Positions 1 to 7,502 of a stretch of 15,698 bases of DNA are shown piece after piece (within the stretch, counting starts at the first letter, position 1; each line of letters begins with the position of its first letter). Under the pieces are notes generated by a model. The model was not told where the DNA came from, did no database searches, and saw only the letters and a list, made by a program, of their open reading frames with translations. The DNA is from CANHBY01 sp031376995. Lineage in GTDB: Bacteria > Pseudomonadota > Gammaproteobacteria > Burkholderiales > Burkholderiaceae_C. The stretch spans positions 1 to 15,698 of the forward strand of contig JANMEO010000215.1 in assembly GCA_031376995.1 (NCBI GenBank), read 5' to 3'. Both the position numbers and the translations under genes were made by a program.

Positions 1-195
1 GTCGACTCGGTGTCCGACGTCTTAGAGCTCAGTCAAGGGGCCATCAAGCCCGCCCCAACCATGAACTCCAAGGTCAACACCGAGTTCATCACAGGCATTG
101 GCTCGATCAATGAGCGCATGCTCATTTTGATGGACATTGAAAAGCTCATGTCCAGCCCTGAGATGGGGCTGCTTGAAACCATGAGTTTGCATTGA
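1..195 (+). CDS. cheW: Chemotaxis coupling protein CheW, C-terminal fragment
   Basis: The reading frame is open from base 1 and enters the window without a start codon, so only the last 64 residues are present. They begin VDSVSDVLEL and continue through a stretch with ITGIGSINERMLILMDIEKLM, which matches the C-terminal beta-barrel end of CheW adaptors (the conserved V-D-x-V-x-x-V-x-x-L, I-x-G-x-G and M-x-x-L-x-D-x-x-x-L pattern). CheW couples methyl-accepting chemoreceptors to the CheA kinase in the cytoplasmic array. The gene ends at TGA and is followed about 45 bases later by a strong intrinsic terminator. The rest of the chemotaxis locus would lie to the left. A fused CheW-like domain cannot be excluded from this fragment, but the short tail after the domain fits a stand-alone CheW. 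Confidence 0.85.
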   Translation, partial: VDSVSDVLELSQGAIKPAPTMNSKVNTEFITGIGSINERMLILMDIEKLMSSPEMGLLETMSLH

Positions 196-234
196 GGCTT
201 GCAACTTTCACAGGTCGGCAGGCACACACCCAAC

Positions 235-266
235 AAAAAGGGCGCTCAAAGCGCCTTTTTTGTTTT
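235..266. terminator. Bidirectional intrinsic terminator between cheW and livK-like gene
   Basis: The stem GGCGCT (241-246) pairs perfectly with AGCGCC (250-255) around a 3-base loop. On the plus strand it is followed by six T, then G and four more T. On the minus strand it is followed by C and a run of T, because the 5' flank is AAAAA. It therefore serves both the rightward cheW end and the leftward livK-like end. Confidence 0.9.
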
Positions 267-280
267 CAACCTCAGCCCCT

Positions 281-1408
281 TCAGTTCAGGGGTGTTTTTT
301 TACCGGCCTTGTACTCATACAACGTCATTTGTGGGTTTTTCAACTCGCCATCACTTTCAAAGGCAATCTTGGCGGTGACCCCTTGGTATTCAATTTTGGC
401 CAATTCAGGCAGATAAACCTTGGGGTCAGAAGAGCCTGCTTTTTGCATGGCCTCGGCCAGTACCATGGTCGCGTCATAGGTATAAGGCGAGTAAACCTGA
501 AACTGCTTGGGGTATTTGGCCTCATAACGCGCACGCCACGCGGTGCCACCTGGCATTTTTGACAACGACGAGCCGCCTTCTGCGCACACCACATTGCCTA
601 AGGTTTTCGCGCCCCCAGACAATTCAGCCAGTTTGTCGGTGCAAATGCCATCGCCACCAAAAAATTTCACACCCGACAAGCCCAGTTGCTCCATTTGGCG
701 CAACATCGGCCCAGCTTGAGGGTCCATGCCACCGTAGAAAATGCCATCCGGTTTTTTGGATTTGATGGCAGTCAAAATGGCCATGAAATCTGTGGCCTTG
801 TCGGTTGTAAATTGTTCGTCAACAATTTGAACGCCCCGGGCCAGGGCTGTGGCCTTGAACACCTCAGCCACACCTTGACCATACGCCGTGCGGTCATCAA
901 TCACGGCCACGCGCTTGAGCTTGAGATTGTTGGCCGCGTGCAGGGCCAAACCTGCGCCTAAAGCATTGTCGTTGGCCAGCAAACGAAACGCTGACTTAAA
1001 CCCCTGCTGGGTAAATTTTGGATTGGTCGAGGAGGGCGTGATTTGGGGCAGACCGCACTTGTTGTAAATGCTCGAGGCTGGGAGCGAGGTGCCAGAATTC
1101 AAATGCCCCACCACACCACTGACCTTCGCATCGCACAACTTGGTCGCCGCCGCAGTGCCCTGCTTCGGATCTGCGGCATCGTCTTCAGCCACCAACTCAA
1201 ACTTGACTTTTTGGCCGCCAATGCTGAGACCCTTGGCATTGAGGTCATCAATGGCCATGCGAGCGCCATTTTCATTGTCTTTGCCGTAATGCGCCTGAGC
1301 CCCAGACACTGGGCCCACGTGACCGATACGCACGACAGTTTGCGCCGAGGCCGACATCGCCAAACCCATTAAAGACGCAGTGACCACCACATTCAGACGA
1401 AATTGCAT
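281..1408 (-). CDS. Branched-chain amino acid ABC transporter substrate-binding protein (LivK family)
   Basis: A periplasmic binding protein of 375 residues with a signal peptide: a short charged start (MQFR), a hydrophobic core, and a probable cleavage after ASA at about residue 22. The mature part opens with VVRIGHVGPVSGAQAHYGKD, the typical start of the Leu/Ile/Val-binding (Peripla_BP_6) fold, and continues with GARMAIDDLNAKG, VVGHLNSGTSLPAS and YTYDATMVLAEAMQKAG, all family hallmarks. It would capture branched-chain or related amino acids for a Liv-type ABC importer, but no permease or ATPase genes are in the window and the ligand cannot be fixed from sequence. The start is supported by GGAG shortly before ATG. 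It lies 81 bases after holC on the same strand and may have its own promoter in that gap, although no convincing -35/-10 pair was found. Confidence 0.9.
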   Translation of the reverse strand: MQFRLNVVVTASLMGLAMSASAQTVVRIGHVGPVSGAQAHYGKDNENGARMAIDDLNAKGLSIGGQKVKFELVAEDDAADPKQGTAAATKLCDAKVSGVVGHLNSGTSLPASSIYNKCGLPQITPSSTNPKFTQQGFKSAFRLLANDNALGAGLALHAANNLKLKRVAVIDDRTAYGQGVAEVFKATALARGVQIVDEQFTTDKATDFMAILTAIKSKKPDGIFYGGMDPQAGPMLRQMEQLGLSGVKFFGGDGICTDKLAELSGGAKTLGNVVCAEGGSSLSKMPGGTAWRARYEAKYPKQFQVYSPYTYDATMVLAEAMQKAGSSDPKVYLPELAKIEYQGVTAKIAFESDGELKNPQMTLYEYKAGKKTPLN

Positions 1409-1489
1409 TCAAATCTCCAGTAAGAAAAAGGGGTTGAACTACTACAATTCAGCATAACCCAAAAAATCTCAATGCCTTGGGCGGCCCCC

Positions 1490-1933
1490 TCAATCTTGAG
1501 CATCATGCTTGAGGGGTGAGTACCCTGCACTCACATAATGCTTCCAGCGGCGACGGCCTGATTCGCGCTTGAGCTCAGTGGCGGCAACGATGTCAATGAG
1601 CTTTTCAAACTGATCGAGACCCATCACGGGTTCATCCCCCAAGTTCAAGACAACCGAGGCGGCCAGGTGGGGTTGTGGTAGCTGCTCACAAAGCCAAACA
1701 GGGGTCGCCTCAATCCGCTTAAGCAGCTCATCCGACTCAACGCCTGGCACCCACACACTGTGGGGCACAAACTCTAGCGGATCAAACGTCCACAACAGCT
1801 GGTCCAGTTGATGCAATTCAAGCCCAGGCCCCGTCACCAACACCCGTGCGCCCAAGCGATACGCCTTGCGCAGCAAGCGGCAGGCATAGGGCAACACCTC
1901 AGACACGTTGACGTGAAATGAAATCTGAGTCAT
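1490..1933 (-). CDS. holC: DNA polymerase III subunit chi
   Basis: Encodes 147 residues, the same length as E. coli chi. Chi bridges the clamp-loader (through psi) to single-strand-binding protein during replication and repair. Family features visible are an N-terminal F-x-V stretch, a central CRLLRKAYRLGARVLVTGPG strand-helix region, LDQLLWTFDPLEFVPH (the conserved LD-x-x-LW-x-F and F-x-PH motif), and a C-terminal RRRWKHYVSAGYSP resembling the chi R-x-R-x-K-x-Y-x-x-A-G end. I chose the ATG at 1933 (MTQISFHVNV). A GTG nine bases upstream at 1942 would add MTL and sits only 3 bases after the pepA stop. Neither has a good ribosome-binding site, so translation is probably coupled to pepA. The pepA-holC order is widely conserved in proteobacteria. 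Confidence 0.9.
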   Translation of the reverse strand: MTQISFHVNVSEVLPYACRLLRKAYRLGARVLVTGPGLELHQLDQLLWTFDPLEFVPHSVWVPGVESDELLKRIEATPVWLCEQLPQPHLAASVVLNLGDEPVMGLDQFEKLIDIVAATELKRESGRRRWKHYVSAGYSPLKHDAQD

Positions 1934-1945
1934 CAACGTCACAGA

Positions 1946-3421
1946 TCAGCGACGCTGAACTCGCTGAAGTTGTTGAGCCAAAACAAAATGCGTCAACAAC
2001 CCCACAGGCCGCCCCGTGCTGCACTTCTTGGCACCCGTCTTCCATGCTGTACCCGCCACATCCAAATGGGCCCAGCGATATTGACTGGTAAAGCGCTTCA
2101 AAAACATGGCGGCGGTGATCGCACCCCCATCGCGTGACCCCACATTGGCCACATCTGCAAAAGTACTTTTCAAGCCCTCGGCGTATTCATCGTTCAAGGG
2201 CATGCGCCAGCAGGGGTCGAGTGCAGCACGACCCGCCTCTTGCAACTGCAAAGCCAAATCATCATCGGCCGTGAACAAGCCAGAATGGTGATGACCCAAA
2301 GCAACCACACAAGCCCCCGTCAAGGTGGCCACGTCAACCACCACCGCTGGCTTGAACCGCTCAACATAAGTCAGGGCATCACACAAAATCAACCGCCCCT
2401 CAGCGTCGGTGTTCAAAATCTCGATGGTTTGACCTGACAGGCTGGTGACCACATCGCCGGGCTTGACCGCACGCCCACTGGGCAGATTTTCACACGAGGG
2501 AATCACACACACCAGATTCAATTTTGGCTTCAACTCAGCAATGGCACGCAAAGTACCCAGCACACTGGCCGCGCCCCCCATATCGAACTTCATTTCGTCC
2601 ATCTGGGCCGCAGGCTTGATCGAAATACCGCCTGAATCAAACGTGATGCCCTTGCCCACCAGCACCACTGGAGGCTGCGACTTTGGCGCACCGTCATAAC
2701 GCGCTACGATGAACTTGGGCGGCTCATCAGACCCCTGGGCCACCGCTAAAAATGCGCCCATGCCCAGCTTCTCTAGGGCCTTGCGGTCTAAAACCTGGAC
2801 ACTCAAATTGTGCGACTTGCCCAGCTTTTTGGCCTGATCTGCCAGATCACTGGGGGTGCAATGATTGCCAGGCCGGTTGGCACACTCGCGTGCCAGCTCA
2901 ACACCTGCAGCGAGTGCTTGCCCCAAGCTCAGGCCGCGTTGAACCCCAGCCACATCAGCCTTGCCACACAACACACTGATCCGCTGGAAACCAGGTCGAG
3001 CAGGTGCACTGGGCTTGGTATGCCGATAAACGTAGGCTGCGTCCCAGGCAGCCAAAACAGCCACCTCAGCGTGGGCGGTGCCCAGCTCTCCCCCTGATAA
3101 TGCAACGGCAATGTGCTTAGAGCCGCCGGTTTTCAACCCCTCCCACGCTTTGGCCAAGGCGGCTTTAAATGCCTTAGGCGACGCATCGAGCGCAGCTGAG
3201 AACACCACACGCAAGGCCTTGACGCCGGGGTATCGGTACAAGAACAACGTACGCCCGGCTTTCAACTCAAAATCTCCTGCGCGCACCGCTGCGGCAAGCA
3301 CTTGCTGCAACACGGGGTCCATGGCAGGGTCAAGCTGATTACCCGACACAACCACAATCAAAGTATCCGCAACAAGGGTTGACAATGTGGCGATTGAAGC
3401 AACGTGGTGTTTGAAGTCCAT
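1946..3421 (-). CDS. pepA: Leucyl aminopeptidase (M17 family)
   Basis: Encodes 491 residues, the normal size for the cytosolic hexameric M17 aminopeptidase that removes N-terminal residues from peptides using two metal ions. The metal ligands are all present with exact family spacing: K257 and D262 in GKGITFDSGG, D280 in MKFDMGG, and D339 and E341 in NTDAEGRL. The catalytic K269 and R343 are also present. The N-terminal domain (about residues 1-165) is the variable macro-like domain. The gene precedes holC with a gap of 3-12 bases, so they form one transcript. The ATG at 3421 lies only 27 bases from the divergent lptF start, so any pepA promoter must overlap the lptF coding region. In some bacteria PepA also acts as a DNA-binding protein; nothing here tests that. 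Confidence 0.96.
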   Translation of the reverse strand: MDFKHHVASIATLSTLVADTLIVVVSGNQLDPAMDPVLQQVLAAAVRAGDFELKAGRTLFLYRYPGVKALRVVFSAALDASPKAFKAALAKAWEGLKTGGSKHIAVALSGGELGTAHAEVAVLAAWDAAYVYRHTKPSAPARPGFQRISVLCGKADVAGVQRGLSLGQALAAGVELARECANRPGNHCTPSDLADQAKKLGKSHNLSVQVLDRKALEKLGMGAFLAVAQGSDEPPKFIVARYDGAPKSQPPVVLVGKGITFDSGGISIKPAAQMDEMKFDMGGAASVLGTLRAIAELKPKLNLVCVIPSCENLPSGRAVKPGDVVTSLSGQTIEILNTDAEGRLILCDALTYVERFKPAVVVDVATLTGACVVALGHHHSGLFTADDDLALQLQEAGRAALDPCWRMPLNDEYAEGLKSTFADVANVGSRDGGAITAAMFLKRFTSQYRWAHLDVAGTAWKTGAKKCSTGRPVGLLTHFVLAQQLQRVQRR

Positions 3422-3424
3422 AAT
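3394..3424 (+). promoter_or_regulatory. Possible lptF promoter overlapping pepA start codon
   Basis: CATAAT at 3419-3424 matches five of six bases of the -10 consensus and physically overlaps the pepA start codon on the other strand. The best -35 is TTGAAG at 3394-3399 with a long 19-base spacer. A start near 3431 would give a leader of about 18 bases before the lptF ATG. The long spacer makes this tentative. Confidence 0.3.
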
Positions 3425-3448
3425 GAATCACAAAAATTGGGTCAGATG

Positions 3449-4579
3449 ATGTTATTCGATTCCACCTTGCGCCGTGATTTGGCGCGCAGTTTCGGCGCCA
3501 CACTGGTGGTGATTCTGACCATTGTTTTAACGATGTTTCTCATCCGAACGCTGGGCCAAGCGGCGGGAGGTCGAATCAACCCTCAAGACGTGATTCTGAT
3601 CTTGGGTTATACCGCCCTGGGGCATTTGCCAACCATGCTGGCGTTGTCCCTGTTTATCGCTGTCGTGGCTACGCTCGGGCGCATGTACCGAGAAAGCGAA
3701 ATGACAGTATGGATGGCCAGCGGTATTGGCTTACGCCGCTTCGTGCGCCCGGTGCTTCAAATGAGCTGGCCTGTGCTGCTGGTGGTTGGCATCTTGGCCC
3801 TGGGTGTTTGGCCCTGGGTCAATCGCCAAAGTGAAGAACTGAAAAAACGCTACCAAGGACGCTCTGACCTGGCTCGCATCGCGCCGGGTCAGTTTCAAAC
3901 TTCGAGCGATGGTCGGCGCGTCTTTTTTATTGATCGCGACAGCCGGGGTGACTCGGTGGGGCGTAATGTATTTATTTTGTCGCGCAAAGGTGATGTTGAG
4001 TCTGTGGTGACCGCCAGCAGCGGGCGCATCGAAAATAACGATGGATCACAAATTTTGGTGCTCAACTCAGGGCAGCGCAATGAGGATAATCTGCGAACCG
4101 GTGAAAAATCTGTGGCTCAATTTGACCGCTACCAAATTAAAGTCAGTGATCGACTTCGCAACACCACTGAAAACCCGCCTGCCAAGGCGCTCAACAGCCA
4201 AGACCTGCTGGCAGCCCCCACTGCGATCAATCAAGGCGAATTATCCTGGCGCCTGGGTCTGCTCATGGGGGCTGCCAACATGGTTCTTTTGGGCATCGGT
4301 TTGGCCAGCACCAGCCCACGGCGCCCTAACAATTGGAACCTGCTGTTTGCTTTGCTCAGTTTTGTCGTTTACTACAACTTGATCAACTTGAGTCAAGCCT
4401 GGGTGGCGTCCGGAAAAATGAGCCTTGGCGTTAGCCTGAGCTTGTCTCATGGCGGGGCCTTGGCCCTGGCTTGGTTTTTGATTTGGTGGCGAGATCATTC
4501 AGCTGTCCTGCACTGGTGGCCTCGCCCCCCCCGCCTCCCTCCACCCCCTGCACCCCCTGCACCCTCTATTCACCTCTGA
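3449..4579 (+). CDS. lptF: LPS export ABC transporter permease LptF
   Basis: Encodes 376 residues of the YjgP/YjgQ family. LptF pairs with LptG and the ATPase LptB in the inner membrane to extract lipopolysaccharide and push it along the LptC-LptA bridge. It opens MLFDSTLRRDLARSFGATLVV and has N-terminal membrane segments at about residues 15-35, 50-80 and 100-120, a periplasmic beta-jellyroll region (about 135-255) containing RIAPGQFQTSSDGRRVFFIDRD, then three C-terminal membrane segments. Two adjacent ATGs (3446, 3449) are possible; I chose the second because family members begin M-L-F. A GTG at 3404 would overlap pepA and is unlikely. The C-terminus has an unusual proline-rich tail (PRPPRLPPPPAPPAP) built on a C8 run and CACCCCCTG-type repeats. 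The stop abuts the lptG start. Confidence 0.95.
   Translation: MLFDSTLRRDLARSFGATLVVILTIVLTMFLIRTLGQAAGGRINPQDVILILGYTALGHLPTMLALSLFIAVVATLGRMYRESEMTVWMASGIGLRRFVRPVLQMSWPVLLVVGILALGVWPWVNRQSEELKKRYQGRSDLARIAPGQFQTSSDGRRVFFIDRDSRGDSVGRNVFILSRKGDVESVVTASSGRIENNDGSQILVLNSGQRNEDNLRTGEKSVAQFDRYQIKVSDRLRNTTENPPAKALNSQDLLAAPTAINQGELSWRLGLLMGAANMVLLGIGLASTSPRRPNNWNLLFALLSFVVYYNLINLSQAWVASGKMSLGVSLSLSHGGALALAWFLIWWRDHSAVLHWWPRPPRLPPPPAPPAPSIHL
4525..4532 (+). repeat. C8 homopolymer in lptF 3' end
   Basis: Eight consecutive C within the codons of the proline-rich LptF tail, about 47 bases before the stop. Slippage here would change only the last 15-18 residues, but could move the stop relative to the lptG start and so alter translational coupling. 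Confidence 0.9.
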
Positions 4580-5671
4580 ATGAAAACCGTCCGACGCCTA
4601 TTTTTTGCAGACATCTTGTCGTCTGTCAGTTTCGTCGCGCTGGCTTTTTTGTCTCTGTTTTTCTTCATCGATTTTGTTGAAGAGCTGGGCTCGGTGGGCC
4701 AAGGCAGCTACAGCACGCTGCACGCACTGGTTTACAGCTTGCTCGAGTTGCCGGGCCATCTCTACGTGCTGTCACCCATCGCCATTTTGATCGGCACCAT
4801 TTACACCCTGTCGCGGATGGCTCAGTCGTCTGAGTTCACTATTTTGCGCACGGGTGGGCTGGGACCTGGCCGTGCCCTGGGCATGCTGGCCACTTTGGGC
4901 GTATTTTTGGCCTTGATCACTTTTATCATTGGTGACTACATCGCACCCGCCAGCGAACAAAAAGCCAACCAGCTGCAGCGCTCATTCAACGGCACCAAGC
5001 CGTTGGACACCTCCCGAGCGTGGCTCAAAGACCGTCTCCAGACCCCACAAGGGGAGCAGTCTTTTGCGGTGCAAATTGGCAACATGAACGCCGACAACTC
5101 ACTGCAAGATGTACGAATTTTTCAGTTTGACAGCGAGGGTCGGCTGGTGGTGCGCATCAAAGCCAAGCAGGCTGTCATTGATCACCCAATCTGGCAGCTC
5201 AGCGATGTCACGCTCACCCAGTGGTCACTCGAGGCGATCCGAGAAACGAAGTTAAAACACCATCAGTGGGCCAGCAATTTATCAGCCAGTGTCGTGGCCG
5301 CTGCCGTCATGCCTTTAGAGACCACGTCGACGCTCGAGCTGCTGCGCTATGTCAATCATTTGTCAGACAACGAACAAACGGCCCAGCGCCACGCCATCAA
5401 ATTTTGGAACCGGGCCTTTTACCCCTTGGCGTGCCTGGTCATGATGGGGCTGGCGCTGCCTTTTGCCTACCTGCACGCCCGCCACGGGGGTGTGAGCTTG
5501 AAGGTTTTCGGCGGCATCATGTTGGGCATCAGTTTCGTGCTGCTCAACAATGTCGTCAGCCACGTCGGCATGCTTAAAAACTGGACGCCCTGGGTGGTTG
5601 CCGCAGCGCCCAGTGCGCTGTACCTTTTGATGTCAATGGCTGCTTTTGCATTTTTGGTGCGATACCGCTGA
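4580..5671 (+). CDS. lptG: LPS export ABC transporter permease LptG
   Basis: Encodes 363 residues, the partner permease of LptF. The N-terminal start MKTVRRLFFADILSSVSFVALAFLSLFFFIDFVEEL is typical of LptG, including the F-I-D-F-V-E-E-L motif at the end of the first membrane helix. Further membrane segments lie at about residues 60-80 and 100-125, the periplasmic jellyroll domain at about 135-265, and three C-terminal helices with NRAFYPLACLVMMGLALPFAY at about 275-295. The ATG directly follows the lptF TGA with no gap and no independent Shine-Dalgarno sequence outside lptF, so translation is probably coupled to lptF and the two proteins made in equal amounts. No terminator with a clear T tract follows. 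Confidence 0.96.
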   Translation: MKTVRRLFFADILSSVSFVALAFLSLFFFIDFVEELGSVGQGSYSTLHALVYSLLELPGHLYVLSPIAILIGTIYTLSRMAQSSEFTILRTGGLGPGRALGMLATLGVFLALITFIIGDYIAPASEQKANQLQRSFNGTKPLDTSRAWLKDRLQTPQGEQSFAVQIGNMNADNSLQDVRIFQFDSEGRLVVRIKAKQAVIDHPIWQLSDVTLTQWSLEAIRETKLKHHQWASNLSASVVAAAVMPLETTSTLELLRYVNHLSDNEQTAQRHAIKFWNRAFYPLACLVMMGLALPFAYLHARHGGVSLKVFGGIMLGISFVLLNNVVSHVGMLKNWTPWVVAAAPSALYLLMSMAAFAFLVRYR

Positions 5672-5684
5672 GCATTCACACCGC

Positions 5685-5885
5685 ATGCCCCAGCGTTACC
5701 TGCGCCAGGTTTTGATTTTTATTGCTGACCCTACGCACAAGCCGGTGCAGGAGCAGCGGCAAGTCGAAAGTCAAGTCGCTACAAACCAGATGCAATCTGC
5801 TCAGCGGCATTGTGTGGCTCGAATGTTGGCCGAAGGTAAGGCACTGTACGTTCCTATGGGCTGTCTGTCAGTGCATGTCCGTTAG
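5685..5885 (+). CDS. Unrecognised small ORF after lptG (weak)
   Basis: A 66-residue frame beginning MPQRYLRQVLIFIADP. It starts 13 bases after the lptG stop and ends 17 bases before a hairpin. I do not recognise the protein. It has no signal peptide or clear domain, and the last third (HCVARMLAEGKALYVPMGCL) is only mildly hydrophobic. There is no strong ribosome-binding site. It may be a chance frame or a remnant in the 246-base gap between lptG and the BLUF gene. That gap otherwise shows nothing I can name apart from the hairpin at its right end. Confidence 0.15.
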   Translation: MPQRYLRQVLIFIADPTHKPVQEQRQVESQVATNQMQSAQRHCVARMLAEGKALYVPMGCLSVHVR

Positions 5886-5902
5886 ACCATCAAAACTCAT
5901 TC

Positions 5903-5918
5903 AGGGGTATCCACCCCT
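5903..5918 (-). terminator. Hairpin at the end of the BLUF gene
   Basis: AGGGGT (5903-5908) pairs with ACCCCT (5913-5918) around a 4-base loop. It overlaps the last base of the BLUF stop codon. On the minus strand it is followed by GAATGAGTTTTGATG, which has only a short T run, so it would be a weak intrinsic terminator. Confidence 0.4.
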
Positions 5919-6349
5919 TAACTGTCCATTTCTATGCCTTGCGAAAAAAGCACCAACAGCGCCAGGGCTTCACTTGGTTTGACCCGATTGGTGATTTCAG
6001 CGCGATTCGAATTGAAAATCTGCGCTGCTGTGACTGACCTGTCTAAATCAATGGCGTTAAGTTCTTTAAAGCCCATACTCCAAGCCGTAAAATGACGAAC
6101 CGCAATTTCTTTCGTTGAAAGCACAAAAACGTCCTGATGGCGCAAATCCTTTTCTATGGATCGAAAGGTCAAGGTGACGTCCTCGTACGCTCCTTCAAGC
6201 ACTTGCAAAATACTGCCATTGGCATGTAGCAGCATTCCAGTGATGTGGCGCAAACTGTTGATGCGCCGGGCAGTATGGAGAATATCGGACAGTACATCTG
6301 ACCCATGCTGGACCATTGAGCTTGTGTAAATTAAATGGTAGAGGTCCAT
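5918..6349 (-). CDS. Short BLUF-domain blue-light photoreceptor
   Basis: Encodes 143 residues, almost entirely a BLUF (blue light using FAD) domain plus a C-terminal helical extension of about 45 residues, as in PixD-like single-domain proteins. The key flavin-site residues are visible: Y8 in LIYTSS, N31 in RRINSLRHITGML, Q49 in ILQVLEG, and W90 and M92 in FTAWSMGF. It should bind FAD non-covalently and signal through the Tyr-Gln hydrogen-bond switch. No output domain is fused, so it must act through a partner. I chose the ATG at 6349 (MDLYHLIYTSS) because it fits the family start and has GGAA about 10 bases upstream. An ATG at 6364 would add MEYIA. A longer frame running back into the pentamer repeat starts only with TTG and encodes low-complexity residues, so I reject it. 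Confidence 0.88.
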   Translation of the reverse strand: MDLYHLIYTSSMVQHGSDVLSDILHTARRINSLRHITGMLLHANGSILQVLEGAYEDVTLTFRSIEKDLRHQDVFVLSTKEIAVRHFTAWSMGFKELNAIDLDRSVTAAQIFNSNRAEITNRVKPSEALALLVLFSQGIEMDS

Positions 6350-6373
6350 GGCAATATATTCCATATGGGTAAA

Positions 6374-6403
6374 AAAATAGAACTGCTTACGGCGCGCGAT
6401 CAA
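6374..6403 (-). promoter_or_regulatory. Possible promoter of the BLUF gene
   Basis: On the minus strand, TTGATC (6398-6403) is followed after 18 bases by TATTTT (6374-6379), each four of six to consensus. Transcription would start near 6367, leaving a leader of about 18 bases. The -35 lies directly beside the pentamer repeat, which would then occupy the activator/UP region. Confidence 0.25.
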
Positions 6404-6405
6404 TT

Positions 6406-6465
6406 GTGCAATGCAGTGCAAAGCAAAGCAAAGCAAAGCAAAGCAATGCAATGCAATGCAATGCA
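6406..6465. repeat. Pentanucleotide microsatellite, 12 units of NNGCA
   Basis: Sixty bases made of uninterrupted 5-base units on the plus strand: GTGCA, ATGCA, GTGCA, then five AAGCA, then four ATGCA. It lies between the Crp/Fnr stop (6520) and the BLUF start (6349), upstream of BLUF. The unit length is not a multiple of three and the homogeneous blocks (5 and 4 units) are the kind that change length by slipped-strand mispairing. Confidence 0.95.
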
Positions 6466-6519
6466 GATCTGATCATTCAGGTAAGCACATTTTCTTAATA
6501 GACTCCACAGGGTTTTCTT

Positions 6520-7314
6520 TCAGGCAGGCTGCTTACTCAATTTGCCTGGGGGCCCTCTCCCAAATTTTAATTCAGCCAGGGGTACTGGAGTATGCATACC
6601 AATAATTGGAAGCGGAAGCAGACGTTTATATTCCTGTTTTATAATCTCATAACATTCGCAAGACTCCTGCTCAAGACCGCCCCGGTTGAGTATCTTCATC
6701 TTGCCCCGTTTGTAATTGATCCATCCTGCCGCTTGTAGTCTGCCAGCCGCTTCGGTTACACCCTCACGGCGTACCCCCAGCATCGCGGAGATATGTTCAT
6801 GCGTGGTGTCGATTTCGGCCTCTGGATGGCAGTCCAGTCTCATCAGCAGCCACCGAGAAACTTGCTGCTGGATTCGGTGGTGCCGGTTGCAAACCGCAAT
6901 TTGGGACATCTGTGTGAGCAATGTCTGAACGTAACGAAGCAGAAGGTGCATCACGACTTCGCGGCGCTCAAATTCCGCCGACAGTTCAAACTTCGACAAT
7001 CGGTAGGCGACCCCGGCAGTTTGAACCACTGCACAGCTTGACGAAATGTCTCCCCCCAAAAAGAGGGGAACGCCCAAGATGCCGTCGTTTCCCACCATCG
7101 CGATTTCGGCTGTAGAGCCATCTGCGTTCCGCTGCAACAACGAAATGATGGCGCCTGTAGGAAAATACACGCAGGGCATGACTTGACCCACGCTGTAAAT
7201 TTCTCTCCCAAGCTCAAGTTCAACCGGCTCCAAGTTTGGCAGCAGTCTTTTGAATTCAGCTTGGGGGAGTGATGCGAGGAGCCTGTTGTTCTCTGGTCGT
7301 TCAATACAGTGCAT
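6520..7314 (-). CDS. Crp/Fnr-family transcriptional regulator
   Basis: Encodes 264 residues with a cyclic-nucleotide-binding-like N-terminal domain (about residues 12-120; signatures RLLPNLEPVELELG, VYFPTGAIISLL, AEIAMVGNDGILGV) and a C-terminal winged helix-turn-helix (about 150-215; HEHISAMLGVRREGVTEAAGRLQAAGWI). This is the Crp_2-type subfamily also carrying the conserved QMSQIAVCNRHHRIQQQ linker helix and a CECYEIIK motif near the end. It lacks an Fnr-like N-terminal cysteine cluster, so an iron-sulfur oxygen sensor is unlikely and the effector is unknown. The last roughly 30 residues (after KRLLP) look like an added tail. The start has GGAGCGTG just before ATG at 7314. It is divergent from cbiX across a 225-base gap and lies upstream of the BLUF gene on the same strand. 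Confidence 0.9.
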   Translation of the reverse strand: MHCIERPENNRLLASLPQAEFKRLLPNLEPVELELGREIYSVGQVMPCVYFPTGAIISLLQRNADGSTAEIAMVGNDGILGVPLFLGGDISSSCAVVQTAGVAYRLSKFELSAEFERREVVMHLLLRYVQTLLTQMSQIAVCNRHHRIQQQVSRWLLMRLDCHPEAEIDTTHEHISAMLGVRREGVTEAAGRLQAAGWINYKRGKMKILNRGGLEQESCECYEIIKQEYKRLLPLPIIGMHTPVPLAELKFGRGPPGKLSKQPA

Positions 7315-7502
7315 TTGTCACGCTCCTTCGATTTTGCAACTGTGCCGCCCCACACTCTAGCCTTAGTTTTCGAAGTCTTATGTCTGGTAGAACACATTGG
7401 CAATGCCATTAAGCTAAGCGTTGAGTCAAGATTCAGGGGCTCGTAAGCTGATGATTCATAAAGGTCTTTGGCGCGGCATCCGGCTTAACTTGATGTCATT
7501 GT

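Noticed and set aside
1444..1472. Promoter for the livK-like gene (TTGAGA, 17 bases, AATTGT on the minus strand)
   Set aside because: The -10 matches only three of six bases, too weak to list as a feature.
3379..3384. Perfect TTGACA as an lptF -35 box
   Set aside because: No -10-like sequence lies 16-18 bases downstream, and it is inside the pepA coding sequence.
6350..6451. N-terminal extension of the BLUF frame through the pentamer repeat
   Set aside because: Its only start is TTG inside the repeat, it encodes low-complexity Cys/Phe/Leu residues, and it lies outside the BLUF family length.
6406..6465. CRISPR-like array
   Set aside because: The repeats are contiguous 5-base units with no spacers; it is a microsatellite.
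6951..7409. 152-residue minus-strand frame overlapping the Crp/Fnr gene
   Set aside because: It overlaps the 5' half of a clear Crp/Fnr gene in another frame and shows no recognisable protein features.
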